Part shown: one piece after another, positions 1 to 13,546 of the stretch | How positions within the stretch are numbered: position 1 is the first letter of the stretch | Layout of the letters: each line of letters starts with the position of its first letter | Source: Monocercomonoides exilis | Lineage: Eukaryota; Preaxostyla; Oxymonadida; Polymastigidae | Assembly: GCA_001643675.2 (NCBI GenBank) | Contig: LSRY02000019.1 | Span: 1 to 64,000, forward strand | DNA: 64,000 nt | Direction of reading: 5' to 3' | Notes under the pieces: model-generated | Database searches by the model: none | What the model was told of the DNA's origin: nothing | Seen by the model: only the letters and a program-made list of their open reading frames with translations | Made by a program: the position numbers and the translations under genes

Positions 1-1
1 A

Positions 2-510
2 TCTCATTCATCAACAGTTGCAACGTCTGTCAGTGATGATGACAGAGACTCACTACCCTCGTCTGCCTTTGAGGATGAAGATGACTTCAGAAAAGAGTGC
101 CTGAGGTGGAAGGCGCCCGAGCTGCTGATCAACAAGAAGATGGGTGCAACAAAGGAGTCGGTGGCATTCTCGATCGGGATGATGCTGTGGGAGTGCCTGA
201 CGCTCCAGATCCCATTTGGTGAGTATGAGGCAGAAATCGCTGGAGAAAAATCAAAAATGGAGAGAGGCCGCCCATGCAGCCCATCGGCTCGTCTGCCTTC
301 TCTGAGCTCGTCAATGCCTGCCTGTCGGTGAACCCCGCCGACAGACAGACCCTCACCAGTCTCAAGCGCCTGCTCATCCAGCACTTCCCGCCTGGCGCTG
401 CCATCCTCACCCTCTCCGATGCAGTCGACTACACCTGCTGCTCCGACAGACAGCAGCAACTCTCTGGCTCAGCCTCGTGCAGCTCCATCTCGGCCACTTT
501 CATCTCGTAG
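2..510 (+). pseudogene. 3' end of kinase-tailed surface protein (left palindrome arm copy), partial
   Basis: This is the reverse-complement copy of the 3' end of the 4,539-13,546 gene, cut at its 5' side by the window edge. The frame starting at base 2 encodes the acidic/serine linker and the kinase-like stretch WKAPELL followed by an ESVAFSIGMMLWE motif (kinase subdomains VIII-IX). The frame breaks near 249-257 in an A-rich stretch and resumes in another frame through CLSVNPADRQTLTSL (subdomain XI) to the TAG at 508-510. The same one-base loss is present in the other arm but not in the copy at 57,150-57,170, so the arms share it. No promoter or 5' region is visible here. Confidence 0.8.
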
Positions 511-3500
511 AACAGTGTTTTCCTCCTTCCTGCCCGATATCTTGCTCATCGGCGTGCAGGATTCGCTTCAACAAGGTGGATTAGTATTGTCGAATTCGGT
601 ACAACAAATGGTGAACTGAAATGAAACACCCAATTTGTTCCTTCCAAATACCATTTATGATTTTTGTGATTTTTTTTTTTCTTTTTGTTTGTGTTGATGT
701 TGTTGCACAAAATGCATCAGTATTTGTGCATCTTTTTCTGTTTATTTGCTTCTATCCCCGCCGTTTTTGTTTTTGTGACACTTCACCTTTGCCATTTTCT
801 GCTCTTCCCCATGATGTTCGTCTTCTTTTGTGTTTGTCTTGTTTTTTGTGTTTTCGAATCCAAAAATGAAGTGATTGTTGAAAGCAGATAAACTCAATTC
901 TTTGAACTTAAAAATGTCACAAACCAGCAGCCACACAGAGCAGCCCTCTTTGTCACAGTTCCAGAGAGAAGAGGAAGAGACAAAACAAAATAATCTCAAT
1001 TCCCCAGACTCATTCCCATTTGCTTTCCAAACAATTCTGAGCCAAAGGAAGAGCTGGATGTGGCTGCTTCTGTGGAACTGATGGAATTGGCTGGTGGGCT
1101 GATGCTTGTGCCTCATTGCCACTGGGCAGAAAATGTGCGAGTTGTTGAAGGCGAGAAAGCACAATGGAAGAAGACTCAAATTCCTTCTCATCTCAAATGT
1201 CCAAGGCAGTTAAATTGGCTCTTTCTCATCGCTGTGAGCCAGAATCTGTCGCATCCCAGCGGTTTGAGACTCGCCCCTCGGCAGTGCTCATTCACGATGC
1301 TTCCTCAAAGTGGCACATTTCCTCCAGCTTTGCCAAACAACAAACATAAACCTTCACACCAGCAAACGAAACACATACTTTGTCAAATGGCTCGTCTAGC
1401 TTGGCCTCAACAAGAAATCTTGTTTTTGCATTTTCAAAGCAAGCTGCCCCTGACATTTGCTTTCAAAAATACAATAATAAGGATATTGGAGTTATATATT
1501 GGGGAAAAAATACTTTTCCCGTTTAGTTTATCTTTTTGCAAGAAACCAAAATTTCTGTTTGCTCAATAATGCATGTTTCGATATTCGAAATCCAACATGT
1601 GATTTCTTGAATCTTTGACAGCTTGCCAGATCTGCAATTCGTCTGAAAAGAATTATGAAATATTGCTTCAGCATTCAATCCAGAAACCTCACCCACGCAG
1701 GCAATCCGAACACTTCTGTCGCACCCAAAAATTCAGAAAATGATATTTGACAGATTCAAACTGTCATAAGCACATTTGTCCAAAATATAAAATATCAAAA
1801 ATCCAATGAAATGATGATGCATACGCTATGGAAGAAACTTTGTTGCTTCTGATTGCTGAATGCAGCCGCAAAGTGCAGATGAAAATGATTGCAAGTGAAA
1901 GCTCAACGAGGGTTCGTTTTCATCGCAGATGCCAAGAAGAAACAGCAAATTGCAGAAATAATATCTGCGGAGTATGGCCAAATTTTTATTTTTTTAAATT
2001 TTGTATAATTTTATTTTCAGTTAATTCAGAATATCGCGCGATATTGAATTATATCATTGCACAACTTCAATAAAGACATGGGGTGGTTTTTATCCGAACA
2101 TTTTATTTTCATAGGCGTATCTCACAAAATAAAACCTAAAAATAGAAAAGGCATATTAAACCAGATTTATATTCCGATTTTATGTTCATACAAATTGTTT
2201 TTCTTGTCAATTTTGTTTTTGATGAAGATCTTGGGAATTTTTAATTTATTTTTGATCATTTGTTTTGTCCATTTTGGACTATATTTCTTTTTTGTTTATT
2301 TTTAACTACAAGGTCATGAAACATACTCTTTGAAGTTTTATTGTTCCAAATGTTATTTGTTTTTAACTATTTTTCATAAGTTTTCGCATTTCATTGTTTT
2401 TATCAAAAATGATGAATAAATGAATAATCTAAGCGATGAGATGTTTAAAAGATATTAAGATTTATTTTCTTATTCAATTTGAAAAATATAAAAACTCATT
2501 TTTGATTCAATTTAACATCACTTATAAGTTAAATCAAAAATGAGTTTTTATATTTTTCAAATTGAATAAGAAAATAAATCTTAATATCTTTTAAACATCT
2601 CATCGCTTAGATTATTCATTTATTCATCATTTTTGATAAAAACAATGAAATGCGAAAAACTTATGAAAAAATAGTTAAAAACAAATAACATTTGGAACAA
2701 TAAAACTTCAAAGAGTATGTTTCATGACCTTGTAGTTAAAAATAAACAAAAAAAGAAATATAGTCCAAAATGGACAAAACAAATGATCAAAAATAAATTA
2801 AAAATTCCCAAGATCTTCATCAAAAACAAAAATTGACAAGAAAAACAATTTGTATGAACATAAAATCGGAATATAAATCTGGTTTAATATGCCTTTTCTA
2901 TTTTTAGGTTTTATTTTGTGAGATACGCCTATGAAAAATAAAATGTTCGGATAAAAAAACCACCCCATGTCTTTATTGAAGTTGTGCAATGATATAATTC
3001 AATATCGCGCGATATTCTGAATTAACTGAAAATAAAATTATACAAAATTTAAAAAAATAAAAATTTGGCCATACTCCGCAGATATTATTTCTGCAATTTG
3101 CTGTTTCTTCTTGGCATCTGCGATGAAAACGAACCCTCGTTGAGCTTTCACTTGCAATCATTTTCATCTGCACTTTGCGGCTGCATTCAGCAATCAGAAG
3201 CAACAAAGTTTCTTCCATAGCGTATGCATCATCATTTCATTGGATTTTTGATATTTTATATTTTGGACAAATGTGCTTATGACAGTTTGAATCTGTCAAA
3301 TATCATTTTCTGAATTTTTGGGTGCGACAGAAGTGTTCGGATTGCCTGCGTGGGTGAGGTTTCTGGATTGAATGCTGAAGCAATATTTCATAATTCTTTT
3401 CAGACGAATTGCAGATCTGGCAAGCTGTCAAAGATTCAAGAAATCACATGTTGGATTTCGAATATCGAAACATGCATTATTGAGCAAACAGAAATTTTGG

Positions 3501-4538
3501 TTTCTTGCAAAAAGATAAACTAAACGGGAAAAGTATTTTTTCCCCCAATATATAACTCCAATATCCTTATTATTGTATTTTTGAAAGCAAATGTCAGGGG
3601 GCAGCTTGCTTTGAAAAATGCAAAAACAAGATTTCTTGTTGAGGCCAAGCTAGACGAGCCATTTGACAAAGTATGTGTTTCGTTTGCTGGTGTGAAGGTT
3701 TATGTTTGTTGTTTGGCAAAGCTGGAGGAAATGTGCCACTTTGAGGAAGCATCGTGAATGAGCACTGCCGAGGGGCGAGAGTCTCAAACCGCTGGGATGC
3801 GACAGATTCTGGCTCACAGCGATGAGAAAGAGCCAATTTAACTGCCTTGGACATTTGAGATGAGAAGGAATTTGAGTCTTCTTCCATTGTGCTTTCTCGC
3901 CTTCAACAACTCGCACATTTTCTGCCCAGTGGCAATGAGGCACAAGCATCAGCCCACCAGCCAATTCCATCAGTTCCACAGAAGCAGCCACATCCAGCTC
4001 TTCCTTTGGCTCAGAATTGTTTGGAAAGCAAATGGGAATGAGTCTGGGGAATTGAGATTATTTTGTTTTGTCTCTTCCTCTTTCTCTCTGGAACTGTGAC
4101 AAAGAGGGCTGCTCTGTGTGGCTGCTGGTTTGTGACATTTTTAAGTTCAAAGAATTGAGTTTATCTGCTTTCAACAATCACTTCATTTTTGGATTCGAAA
4201 AACACAAAAAACAAGACAAACACAAAAGAAGACGAACATCATGGGGAAGAGCAGAAAATGGCAAAGGTGAAGTGTCACAAAAACAAAAACGGCGGGGATA
4301 GAAGCAAATAAACAGAAAAAGATGCACAAATACTGATGCATTTTGTGCAACAACATCAACACAAACAAAAAGAAAAAAATCACAAAAATCATAAATGGTA
4401 TTTGGAAGGAACAAATTGGGTGTTTCATTTCAGTTCACCATTTGTTGTACCGAATTCGACAATACTAATCCACCTTGTTGAAGCGAATCCTGCACGCCGA
4501 TGAGCAAGATATCGGGCAGGAAGGAGGAAAACACTGTT
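511..4538. other. Palindromic intergenic spacer
   Basis: This is the downstream spacer of the surface-protein gene, present in both palindrome arms, and partly repeated at 55,403-56,895. About 900-1,450 (and its mirror at 3,590-4,130) is clearly GC-richer than the rest and holds minus-strand open frames (3,594-3,887 and 3,650-3,991) that also appear in the third copy. Their conservation follows from DNA identity alone, and I recognise no protein. The inner 1,500-3,500 is AT-rich and holds the small palindrome AATATCGCGCGATATT at about 2,031-2,046 and 3,000-3,015. No RNA gene was recognised. Confidence 0.6.
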
Positions 4539-7500
4539 CTACGAGATGAAAGTGGCCGAGATGGAGCTGCACGAGGCTGAGCCAGAGAGTTGCTGCTGTC
4601 TGTCGGAGCAGCAGGTGTAGTCGACTGCATCGGAGAGGGTGAGGATGGCAGCGCCAGGCGGGAAGTGCTGGATGAGCAGGCGCTTGAGACTGGTGAGGGT
4701 CTGTCTGTCGGCGGGGTTCACCGACAGGCAGGCATTGACGAGCTCAGAGAAGGCAGACGAGCCGATGGGCTGCATGGGCGGCCTCTCTCCATTTTTGATT
4801 TTTCTCCAGCGATTTCTGCCTCATACTCACCAAATGGGATCTGGAGCGTCAGGCACTCCCACAGCATCATCCCGATCGAGAATGCCACCGACTCCTTTGT
4901 TGCACCCATCTTCTTGTTGATCAGCAGCTCGGGCGCCTTCCACCTCAGGCACTCTTTTCTGAAGTCATCTTCATCCTCAAAGGCAGACGAGGGTAGTGAG
5001 TCTCTGTCATCATCACTGACAGACGTTGCAACTGTTGATGAAGAGATTGATGATGAATCTGAATCATCATCTGACAATAAGTCAGAATGCATCACAATGC
5101 AGATCACCATGTGCTCTGAGAACAACACAAGGTGGGGACTCAAGTTGGCCAAAGAGGAAAGCTCATTTTCCATTTCGTCAAATGAATGGAGAGCAAGGTT
5201 GGCCACCCAGAACAGGATCTGAGCAGCTGTTTGCTCCCTCTCCTTCAGAGTTCCTATTGCCATCTCCTTCGTCTTATTCCTCCCGTGCAACAGCATGAAC
5301 AGCGAATCCCTCAGATCCACAATCAGCTTCTCATGAGGCGAGGAGCAGGCCATTGCATCCACCAGATTCGACATTGATGAGGTGGTGGGGCACAGATCCT
5401 CCCCACGAACAAATGTTGAATCTGAGTCAGTTGTTGAAGTGGATGAAACAGATGGCGATGGTGTTCTCTTCCTTATCTCTTCTTCTTCAACCTTCTCCAG
5501 CATCCATTCAGGAATCTTATCTGAATCTCTCCCCAGGATGTATTCAGTCGATCCACTTTCACTCAATAAATGCTCTGATGACTCGGAGTGTCCCAAGCTT
5601 TTCTCAAACACCATCTTCTTTATCCTCTCTTCATTCTTCTTCTCAGCCTCCCTCTCAGCCCTTCTCCACTGATCCTCAGGCGACATCTCCATTGTCACCA
5701 TCTCAATCGCCTTCGGATCCTTTCTGATATTGTCTTCCACAATCACCTCCAATTCTTCTGTCCGTCTCTTTTGCTTTTTCCATCGAACAACAAACAAAAT
5801 AAATCCAACAAGAACAATCAACAAAATCACAACAAGCACGATAACGATTATTGGCCATATGGACATTTCCTTGTTTTCACCTTCAACAATCCTTTCATCT
5901 CCACCCTTTGCTTCACTTGCATTCTTCAGAATGAATGGATTTGTTGAGGAAGGAGATTCTGCGTTGCCAAACAAAATTGAAGCACTCACTTCGATTTCAT
6001 CTCCACAACTGCTGAGGAGATCTTTTGCCACGCTCCCTTCTGCTTCTCTTTCTGACAAGAATCCTTCCATATCAAAATCGTATTTTTCAATCTCCTTCTC
6101 ATCTCCCTTCCTCTTCGCAACAGAGAATGACAGATTGCATGGAACAAGAAGCATCCCTTTGAATGTCAGTTTCATTCTATTTGCCTCTTTTTTTGCTTCC
6201 ACGCTCTCCAGCACAGGAATGACGAATGATGAATCTCTTTCAGAAACAATCCCTTCAAAACTGCATCCATCATCCAACATCCAAAGTGATGTATTTCTCT
6301 CCAATCCATCTCCTCCCTTCAAACTCATCACATTCAATATTCCTGAATCAGAGCAGATGATGTTTCTTCTCAGCGAAGGATATCCTTCAATCGATGGATT
6401 GTTATTCAAAAACTCTCCTTTCTCAATTTTCACATTTCCTCCACTCGTTGTTATTCCACCCTCTGGTGAATTCAAGATTGTTGTATCTTTCAGCATCGCA
6501 GAACTCTTCGCAACATCAACAACAGATCCATTCCATCGGCATATTTCTTCTTCTCGATTCAAATAATTCTCGGTTCTTTCCTCTAAACTTCCTTCAAACA
6601 CACACGATTCCATCAATATCTTCTCTGCCGATGTTATCGCCACCTGGCTCCCCTTTTGTGACTCTGATGAGCACTTGCTGAGCGAGCAGTTGCACATCTC
6701 AAAACAGCCCATCGGGTGAGTTGTGCAGACAATACAAGACCCACTTGCCGATCGGCTGATATTTGAAAACGATGACAACACCAACGAAACAAACAGAGAA
6801 GAATGGCCGTTTTCAAATGAGATAAGACTTTCGTTTTGAAGAGTGATGTTTGTGCCTGTCAGCCTTGAAACACTCACTTTCTCGCTCTTTCCACATTCAA
6901 TCACCGAACTCTTGCATCGAACATCATCCACTCCCAGATCGTCAAATGATGCTCTTTCCGAACCCAATATGTTGAAAACAGGTTTTGTGAATCCCAAACT
7001 GTTAACGCTGCACGCATCTGCTTCAAATACCCCATCTTCAACAACAATCAGAGAAGCATCGAAAAGGAGCTGTGGATTCGCTGTTGTTCTGCTCTCTGAA
7101 TGAAACGAAACAGATTCGAGAATTAGAGATCCATTCAATTGGTGTATTAAACACGAGCAGACAACATTCTGCATTCCACCAAAAACAAATGAAACTTTCT
7201 CAAGTCGAACAGACTCTGAAGTTCTCACAACTCCCTCATCTGCCAAACTGATCTCGCTCACTTTGATTTCGGCATTCCTGCTTGCTTCCATCGACTTGAT
7301 GGTCACCCTTTGAGCAGAGCACGAGCCAGTCAATGTTGTTTCATTCCAGATCAATAACTGCGAATAATCTGATGGGATGATGTGGCTCACCCCAACATCC
7401 AGCGAGGAGCATGTGCTCTTCATCTCCCCACACTGCTTGCTGTCGCTGCTGTTCCCCACAACAGAAGACACAAATATGAACTCACTTCTGAACACAAACA

Positions 7501-10500
7501 CTCTTCGCAGCAAATCCTCCTCATCCCCATAATTGTCTGCTGTGCATCCCCATATTGCCAGCTCCTTCACAAACGGCTCCCCGAAGTTTATCAGGAACTG
7601 TGATTCACTTATCTGCGAGTCAAGGTCAGTGCACTTCACAAACACATCCCTCCCTTTCGAAGCAACATTCTCTCGCAATGTGATATTCGACAGCACAAAT
7701 GGCAATGCTTCCTGTGAGACACTCTGCGATTTCAAAAACATCCCTCCGCCCCTCCCAATGTTCGAGCAGAAACATTTTACCACATTCGTGTGGTTCATCT
7801 CCAGCTTCCCCCTCTCATTGAGGAGGAAGAACATTCCTCCTCCTTCATTCGAGCTTGCCGATCCACACCCATCAATTGTCGAATTCTCCATTTTCAATCT
7901 CACATCATTCGACACATCACAGCAAAGCAATGAAGGGTTGATTGTCGCACTGTGCTTCACATTCGCAAATATGCATTGCTCAAATAGAATATTCCATACT
8001 TCTTCTGCATCATTCTTTTCGCTTGAAGCAATCGTATTTTCACTCATCGCAACTGCACTTTTCCCGCTCAATGCAATATCTTCAAATGTCACATTGTTCA
8101 TTGCTATCGCACAATCTGTTGACACACTCATGATCTCACACATCGATGACAATCCTGCGATGTTTGTCTTTTCAATCTCAACAATTCCTTTCGAGGCACC
8201 GATCAGCACAAATGACACCTCGCCTTCGGCACTGCCATGTGTGCTGATTGAACAGCTCACAATGCTCGTTTTGATTGCATCTGAACCTGTCTGGATGAGA
8301 ATGCTTGCTCCGTTATCAAAAGCAGTCGGAATCACCATTCCCATTTCTTTGAATTGAACAGCCCCTTTGCACTCAACAATAGCATCTCCATCACCCTCAA
8401 TCGCTTTCACAAATTGGATTTTGTCTGTTTCGCCATTTGTTCCTTCCACCTTCATCCCACTCATCTCAATCACACTCCTTGCATCGCAAACCCCATGAAT
8501 TATCATGCGCTCGACTCCAGAACTGACTGTTCTCTTCAGCCCATAATCAACAGATCTGCACGGATATTCTTCCAACCCACACACCGCCACATTCTTTCCT
8601 TCCTCTGTAATAAACACGCTCGATCCAATCTCTTTCCAGAAATAGATCAGTGGGATTGCACACTCCCTATTTCCCCCATCATATCCCCTCATCGAGTCTT
8701 CTGTCAGCAACTCCAGTCTATCTTTCACAAATGGCAATGTTTCGTTCTTGATGCTCTTGATGAGCAATGGAGATGAAATGAATAAGTCTTTCCCAAACTT
8801 CGCATTATTCGGCTTGTCAGTCGAAAAAACAGGCGAGGATATCACAAACCCTGCCTTTCCTTCCTCTTCCTCTTGTTTCTGCATCTTCAGCATTATTCCT
8901 CCTCCATATCCAACTCCTTCCTCTTCATGTGGTGCTGTGCAGCAATAAAACTCACACCCGCTTATCAATAGGTTTGTGTTTGCAGATGCTTCATAAAAGA
9001 ATGCACCTCCTCCAATCTCATTTCCCTTATCTCCAGCAACAGCACACCCTTCAAATGTGCAGTCATCTATTTCCACTTTGTGCTCTCTTCCATCATCATC
9101 ATTCTCATTGTTCACAACACTTATGCATCCTCCACTTTCCTTCGAACGAGTAATCGATGAAAATGTGCATCCTGACATCTCATCGATATTTCCGTTATGG
9201 CACTCAACAACGCTCCCATCGCCAAATGTGATTTCAGCAAAATTGCTCTTCGTCATATTCATCGAAGGCACACTTTCTGCATTCCCTTCAACAACAAATA
9301 CCGATGAATCTCCAATTTTCATATTCTTTGTTGCAAACTCATTAATCTCCACTACCCCTCCAGCAGCCTTCACAAACACTGTCGAAATAGCCTCATCCCC
9401 TCCTTCCATCCCACATTTGGTCAGTGTGAGTTTCTCTGAATGGCACTCAAACACACTTTCATGATCTGTCAGCGATTTCTTCAAAGAAAAGATAATTCCT
9501 GTCACAAACACACTGACAGAGCTTTCAACCAATCCATTTTGTGCTCCTTCTTTCTGGTCAGAAACTTCACACTTCATTTCATTCTCTTTGGATGCAATGC
9601 TCCATTCGTTTGAGGTCAAATCCAATTCCTCATCAAATGAAAATGGCTCACAAATTGAGACATCCTTATTCTTCCCTTCAAAGTGGAGTGACACTGCCTT
9701 CAAAATAGTCGAACATGGAGATGATTCATATCCACACATCGAAAAATCATGGCCCAAAGATCCTCCCACAAACGCTGGAGCTGAAAAGTTGTTCCACAGA
9801 TACACCACCAGCGGGATGGCAAATGTTTCATTCAGCGTTGATCTCTCAAATCCATTCAATTTTGTGAAATCATTCAATTCAACTCCAAAGCTGATCGATT
9901 CTCTGTTAATCACACTCGAAAGATCATGTGCGTTGATGAAGATTTCTTTCCCCTCTCTGGCATCACATTCAGAAAATGAAACATCCCTCAAAACGAATGA
10001 CTGAGCTCCATCAGCCAAATGAAGATAAATCCCTCCTCCGTATCCGCACTCTCCATCTGCCGTTTGTGTTGCCTTGCAGCTCTCAAGTTGCAACAAATTA
10101 CTTTCATCATTTGAAGTTTTTGTTCTCAGAAGGGAAGAATCTGTGATGTTTCCCACAGTGAATGATGAACCTTCTCCAATCTCAACCCACAACCCTCCTC
10201 CATTTCCTCCATTGCTCTCACACCCGCACATTGTTCCTCCAACAATTTCAAGAGAACAATCTCTCCCAAGTGTGCATTCCACTGCTCCTCCATCTCCTCC
10301 ATCTCCTTTGAATCCACTCATTGTATTGTTCAACAATTTCACTGACTTGGCTGAACTTGCGGAAATCACTCTTATTGATCCTGATGGCAAATCTGCCTGT
10401 AAAGATGCTTTCACTGAAAGTGTTGAATCCTCTATTGTGATGGATGCTCCATCAGCAACTCCAAATAAGACACTCTGTGCATCAGAGTTAATATCCTCAA

Positions 10501-13500
10501 CACTCATGGAAGTGAATGTGCCAGCAACGCTTCTTCCGGCAAGGCTAATCAATGGATGATTCCCAATGGACAAAGACAACGTGGAAAACGATGAAACGGA
10601 CACCTCACCTGCTGACACGGACAAAAACACAAAAGACAACGCCGACTGGGAATTTTGCAAAGAAAGTGAGCAATCTTCAAGCGAAAAGAATTGTGAGGAA
10701 GAAAAGAAGAACACTTCGTGATTTTGGAGAGCAGAAGGAACAGAGAAAGTTAGTGAACTGATATTTGCATTTGCACTGACTGTTATCATGCTTTCTCCAC
10801 TTCCATCAGAATCGTCAATCACTTTCCATCCACTGTTTTCATCTTTCCCTCTGATTGTGTGTTTGAAGGAACCAAATGTCAGTTCATTTTTCACTTCAAT
10901 CATCCCATCAACAACAATCTTCTTTTCCTCTTCTTGCCTCGTCAAACAATGCCTCAGAGTCAGGCAGGGAAACTCAGCAAATCCACAAAGAGAATGGTTG
11001 AATGCATCAACACTGCTCACATAAATCTCATCTGGCAAAGGAATCAGATAAGCACCCAAAGGAATTGGTGTTGAGTCATCACCTTTATCGAATCCTCGAA
11101 TTTCATCCAGCAATGGATTCGAAGCTGTTAATGAAGTGATCTTCCCACTTCTTGCTGCTGATTCCAAATTGGGAGAATCAATGAAAATATCATTTCCCCA
11201 CTTGGCTCTGTTTCCTTCAAATGCTGATGAAATATGAAAGTTGGCATTTGTTTCTCTCACTTTCAGCCCAATTCCCCCTCCTCTGCCTTGTGTGGTTGAG
11301 GCATAACAGTTCTTCGCAATTCCTCCTTTCACATTCAATGAACCCCCGCTTCCCACTGCAACCATCATACCCCCTCCAAACTCAGAGTCTTCACTTCCAC
11401 AGCCATCAATGGTGCATTCTTCAAGGGTTATTGAATGTGACACTTCACCCACACTCATCAGCGATGATCCGGTTGTTGTTCTCACAATATTGCTGAATGT
11501 GCAGTTGCCCAGGGTCAATGTTGCAGACGATTCTTGAGGCACAGATATCAAACTTGTGGTGCTGAATGTTCTGCCCCACCTCACATCTTTCATCTTCAAC
11601 TCTCCCCCTTCCACCTTCACAAGTGATCTTTGAATACTCTTTTCTTCTGAATGAGCTGCATCCATTGATATGTCCATTCTCTTCACATCCATCAATCCAC
11701 TTCCCTCAACCTCAAACAACCTGCATTGTCTGTTGTTTTCAAATGAAGAATTGTGAATCACAGATAGATCGCTCACAACCAATTTCCCTGTTCCAACACA
11801 AAACAGACTCAAACTGTTTGCCTCAAACTTTGTTTCAATGGTTGAGCCAAGTGATGAAGCTCCATTCACAGAAATCGTTTTTTCTCCAATATCAACTCCT
11901 TTTCCTTCCACAACTTTCCCAGAAAGCACCTTGATTTCCTCCACAAACCCCACAATCATTTGGGAAAGGCAATGACTGATTGTGAGGCACGCACAGCTTT
12001 CATTCAATCCGCAGCTGAATGTGTCTTTTGCATTCTCTTGACTCTCCTTCGAACCAACAAATCTGCTTCTTCCTCCTTCATTCGGCAGCCATTCACTTTT
12101 GTCAATTCCTTTTGCGTTGTACCTAACTCCTTCAGATCGTGTTGAAAAACAAAAAACAATTTGGGAATCAGTGTAATTATCATCAACATGAATGTCATTG
12201 CCAAACGTTGCTGTGTTATTGTGGAAAAAGCAAAACCACAAAAGATTTCCATTATATCCATTTGTCAGAAAACTTATAGCTCCTCCTTTCCAATCTGAAT
12301 GGCATCCTTGAAAAAGGCAATTTCTCAAAACAATTTTATCGACAGTTATCCAATTATCGAATCCTCCTCCACTTGAACTTGTTGCATTACGCCCACAACA
12401 ATTAACAAACAAACAATCCAAAACACAATCTTTTGTTTTGTTTGCTTTTGAACTTAAAATATCAAGTCCTCCACCATCATTTCTTGACCATCCATCTTTG
12501 AACAAACAGTTTTCAATAAAAACTTGAATAGCCATTCCTTCTATTTCTGCCCCAGCACCACCATAATCATTTGACGAGACGCAATAACACTCAACAAATG
12601 TGGAATGCTTTACAGTGCATTCCGCAATTTTCAAAGCATATATCCCCCCTCCTCTAGTGGAAGTCGCATTGCATTTCACAAAAGACGAATTCTCAACAGT
12701 CAGCGTCGCATTTGAATTGTCATGCACATACAGCGCTCCTCCACAAGGCGCAGAGCATTCATTCCATTCAGCGTTCGTGAACTCAATTGTTTCTGTTGTT
12801 GTATTTCTTTCTGTATTCCTCACTTTCCGATTCACTCTTTCATTCTGAACAAATGTGCAATTGTTGCAGTTGAATGAACCAGATCCTTCTGTTCCGCTCG
12901 CTATCCCTCCCTCAAGCACATTCATCGATCTTTCAACTAGGCAATCTTCCATTTTGCTTCTCTTCATCATCCACTCTTTTCCAGTTTGTATCTCCTCTGT
13001 TTCAATAATTTTCATTGTGATATTCGCAAATCGACAGTTTTTGATCTCTTCAAAGCCTCCTGCACCCTCTCTCAGAATGCTGCCTCCACTCCCACAAAGC
13101 ACAACATCCTCAAACTCACTGTTTCTCACAAATAACATCGGCAAACCTCCTCTATCCATCTTCACCACACTCCCCATCATTCCACATTCCTCACCATTCC
13201 CAACACCCAAAGTTGTGTTTATCAGCCAGCATGTTCCTCCATTCCTCACAAAATGACCATTCCACTCGTTCTTTCTCACAAACACACTCCCCTCAACCAG
13301 CAGCAATGATCCTGCTTTCATTTCAATCATCACACAATTATCTATCTTTTCAAGCAATATCCCTTTCATTTCAACTGACGAGTTGTGTATTTTGCAGAAC
13401 ATCCGAACAACACTTCCCTTCCCCAAAAAACCACTCTTCTCCACACCAGGAACACAGAAAGCATCATATCCATTATTCCGTTTATCGCTTTTGTCTTTGT

Positions 13501-13546
13501 CGCAAACAGCCGAGAGCAAAGACACAAGAAAAGCAAAAAGAATCAT
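4539..13546 (-). CDS. Giant beta-helix surface protein with membrane anchor and pseudokinase-like tail (copy A, frameshifted near 3' end)
   Basis: The frame is open from ATG at 13,546 for 2,942 residues. Residues 1-15 (MILFAFLVSLLSAVC) form a signal peptide. Residues about 20-2,540 are beta-helix-like repeats with many GGG turns and N-glycosylation sequons, punctuated by a recurring cysteine motif of the form CG-x4-PC-x-(T/S). This is seen as CGFAEFPC, CGYESSPC and CGLEEYPC, with looser versions near residues 515 and 2,038, spaced about 340-420 residues apart. A single membrane span lies near residues 2,561-2,585, followed by basic WKKQKRR, so the tail is cytosolic. The tail ends in a kinase-like C-lobe (WKAPELL, then an IPFGEYE segment), but no glycine loop, VAIK lysine, HRD or DFG is visible, so it is probably a pseudokinase. 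A one-base loss in the A-run near 4,797-4,807 shifts the frame. The intended ending continues in another frame from 4,775 to 4,539, as copy B shows. Likely role: adhesion or environmental sensing (inference). Confidence 0.85.

Larger units (their letters stand above)
1..5048. repeat. ~2.5-kb-arm palindrome (inverted duplication)
   Basis: Bases 1 to about 2,510 read as the reverse complement of about 2,530 to 5,048, with only some 20 bp of non-paired sequence at the centre (CACTTATAAG region, near 2,515-2,530). Each arm holds the last part of the surface-protein gene and its downstream spacer. Differences between the arms are mostly homopolymer lengths, for example 11 T at about 670-680 against 7 A at about 4,373-4,379, and 4 against 5 G/C at about 1,447 and 3,597. 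The left arm runs to the window edge, so its true length is unknown. It may be a real inverted duplication or a fold-back read/assembly artefact; the homopolymer-only differences leave both open. Confidence 0.95.
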
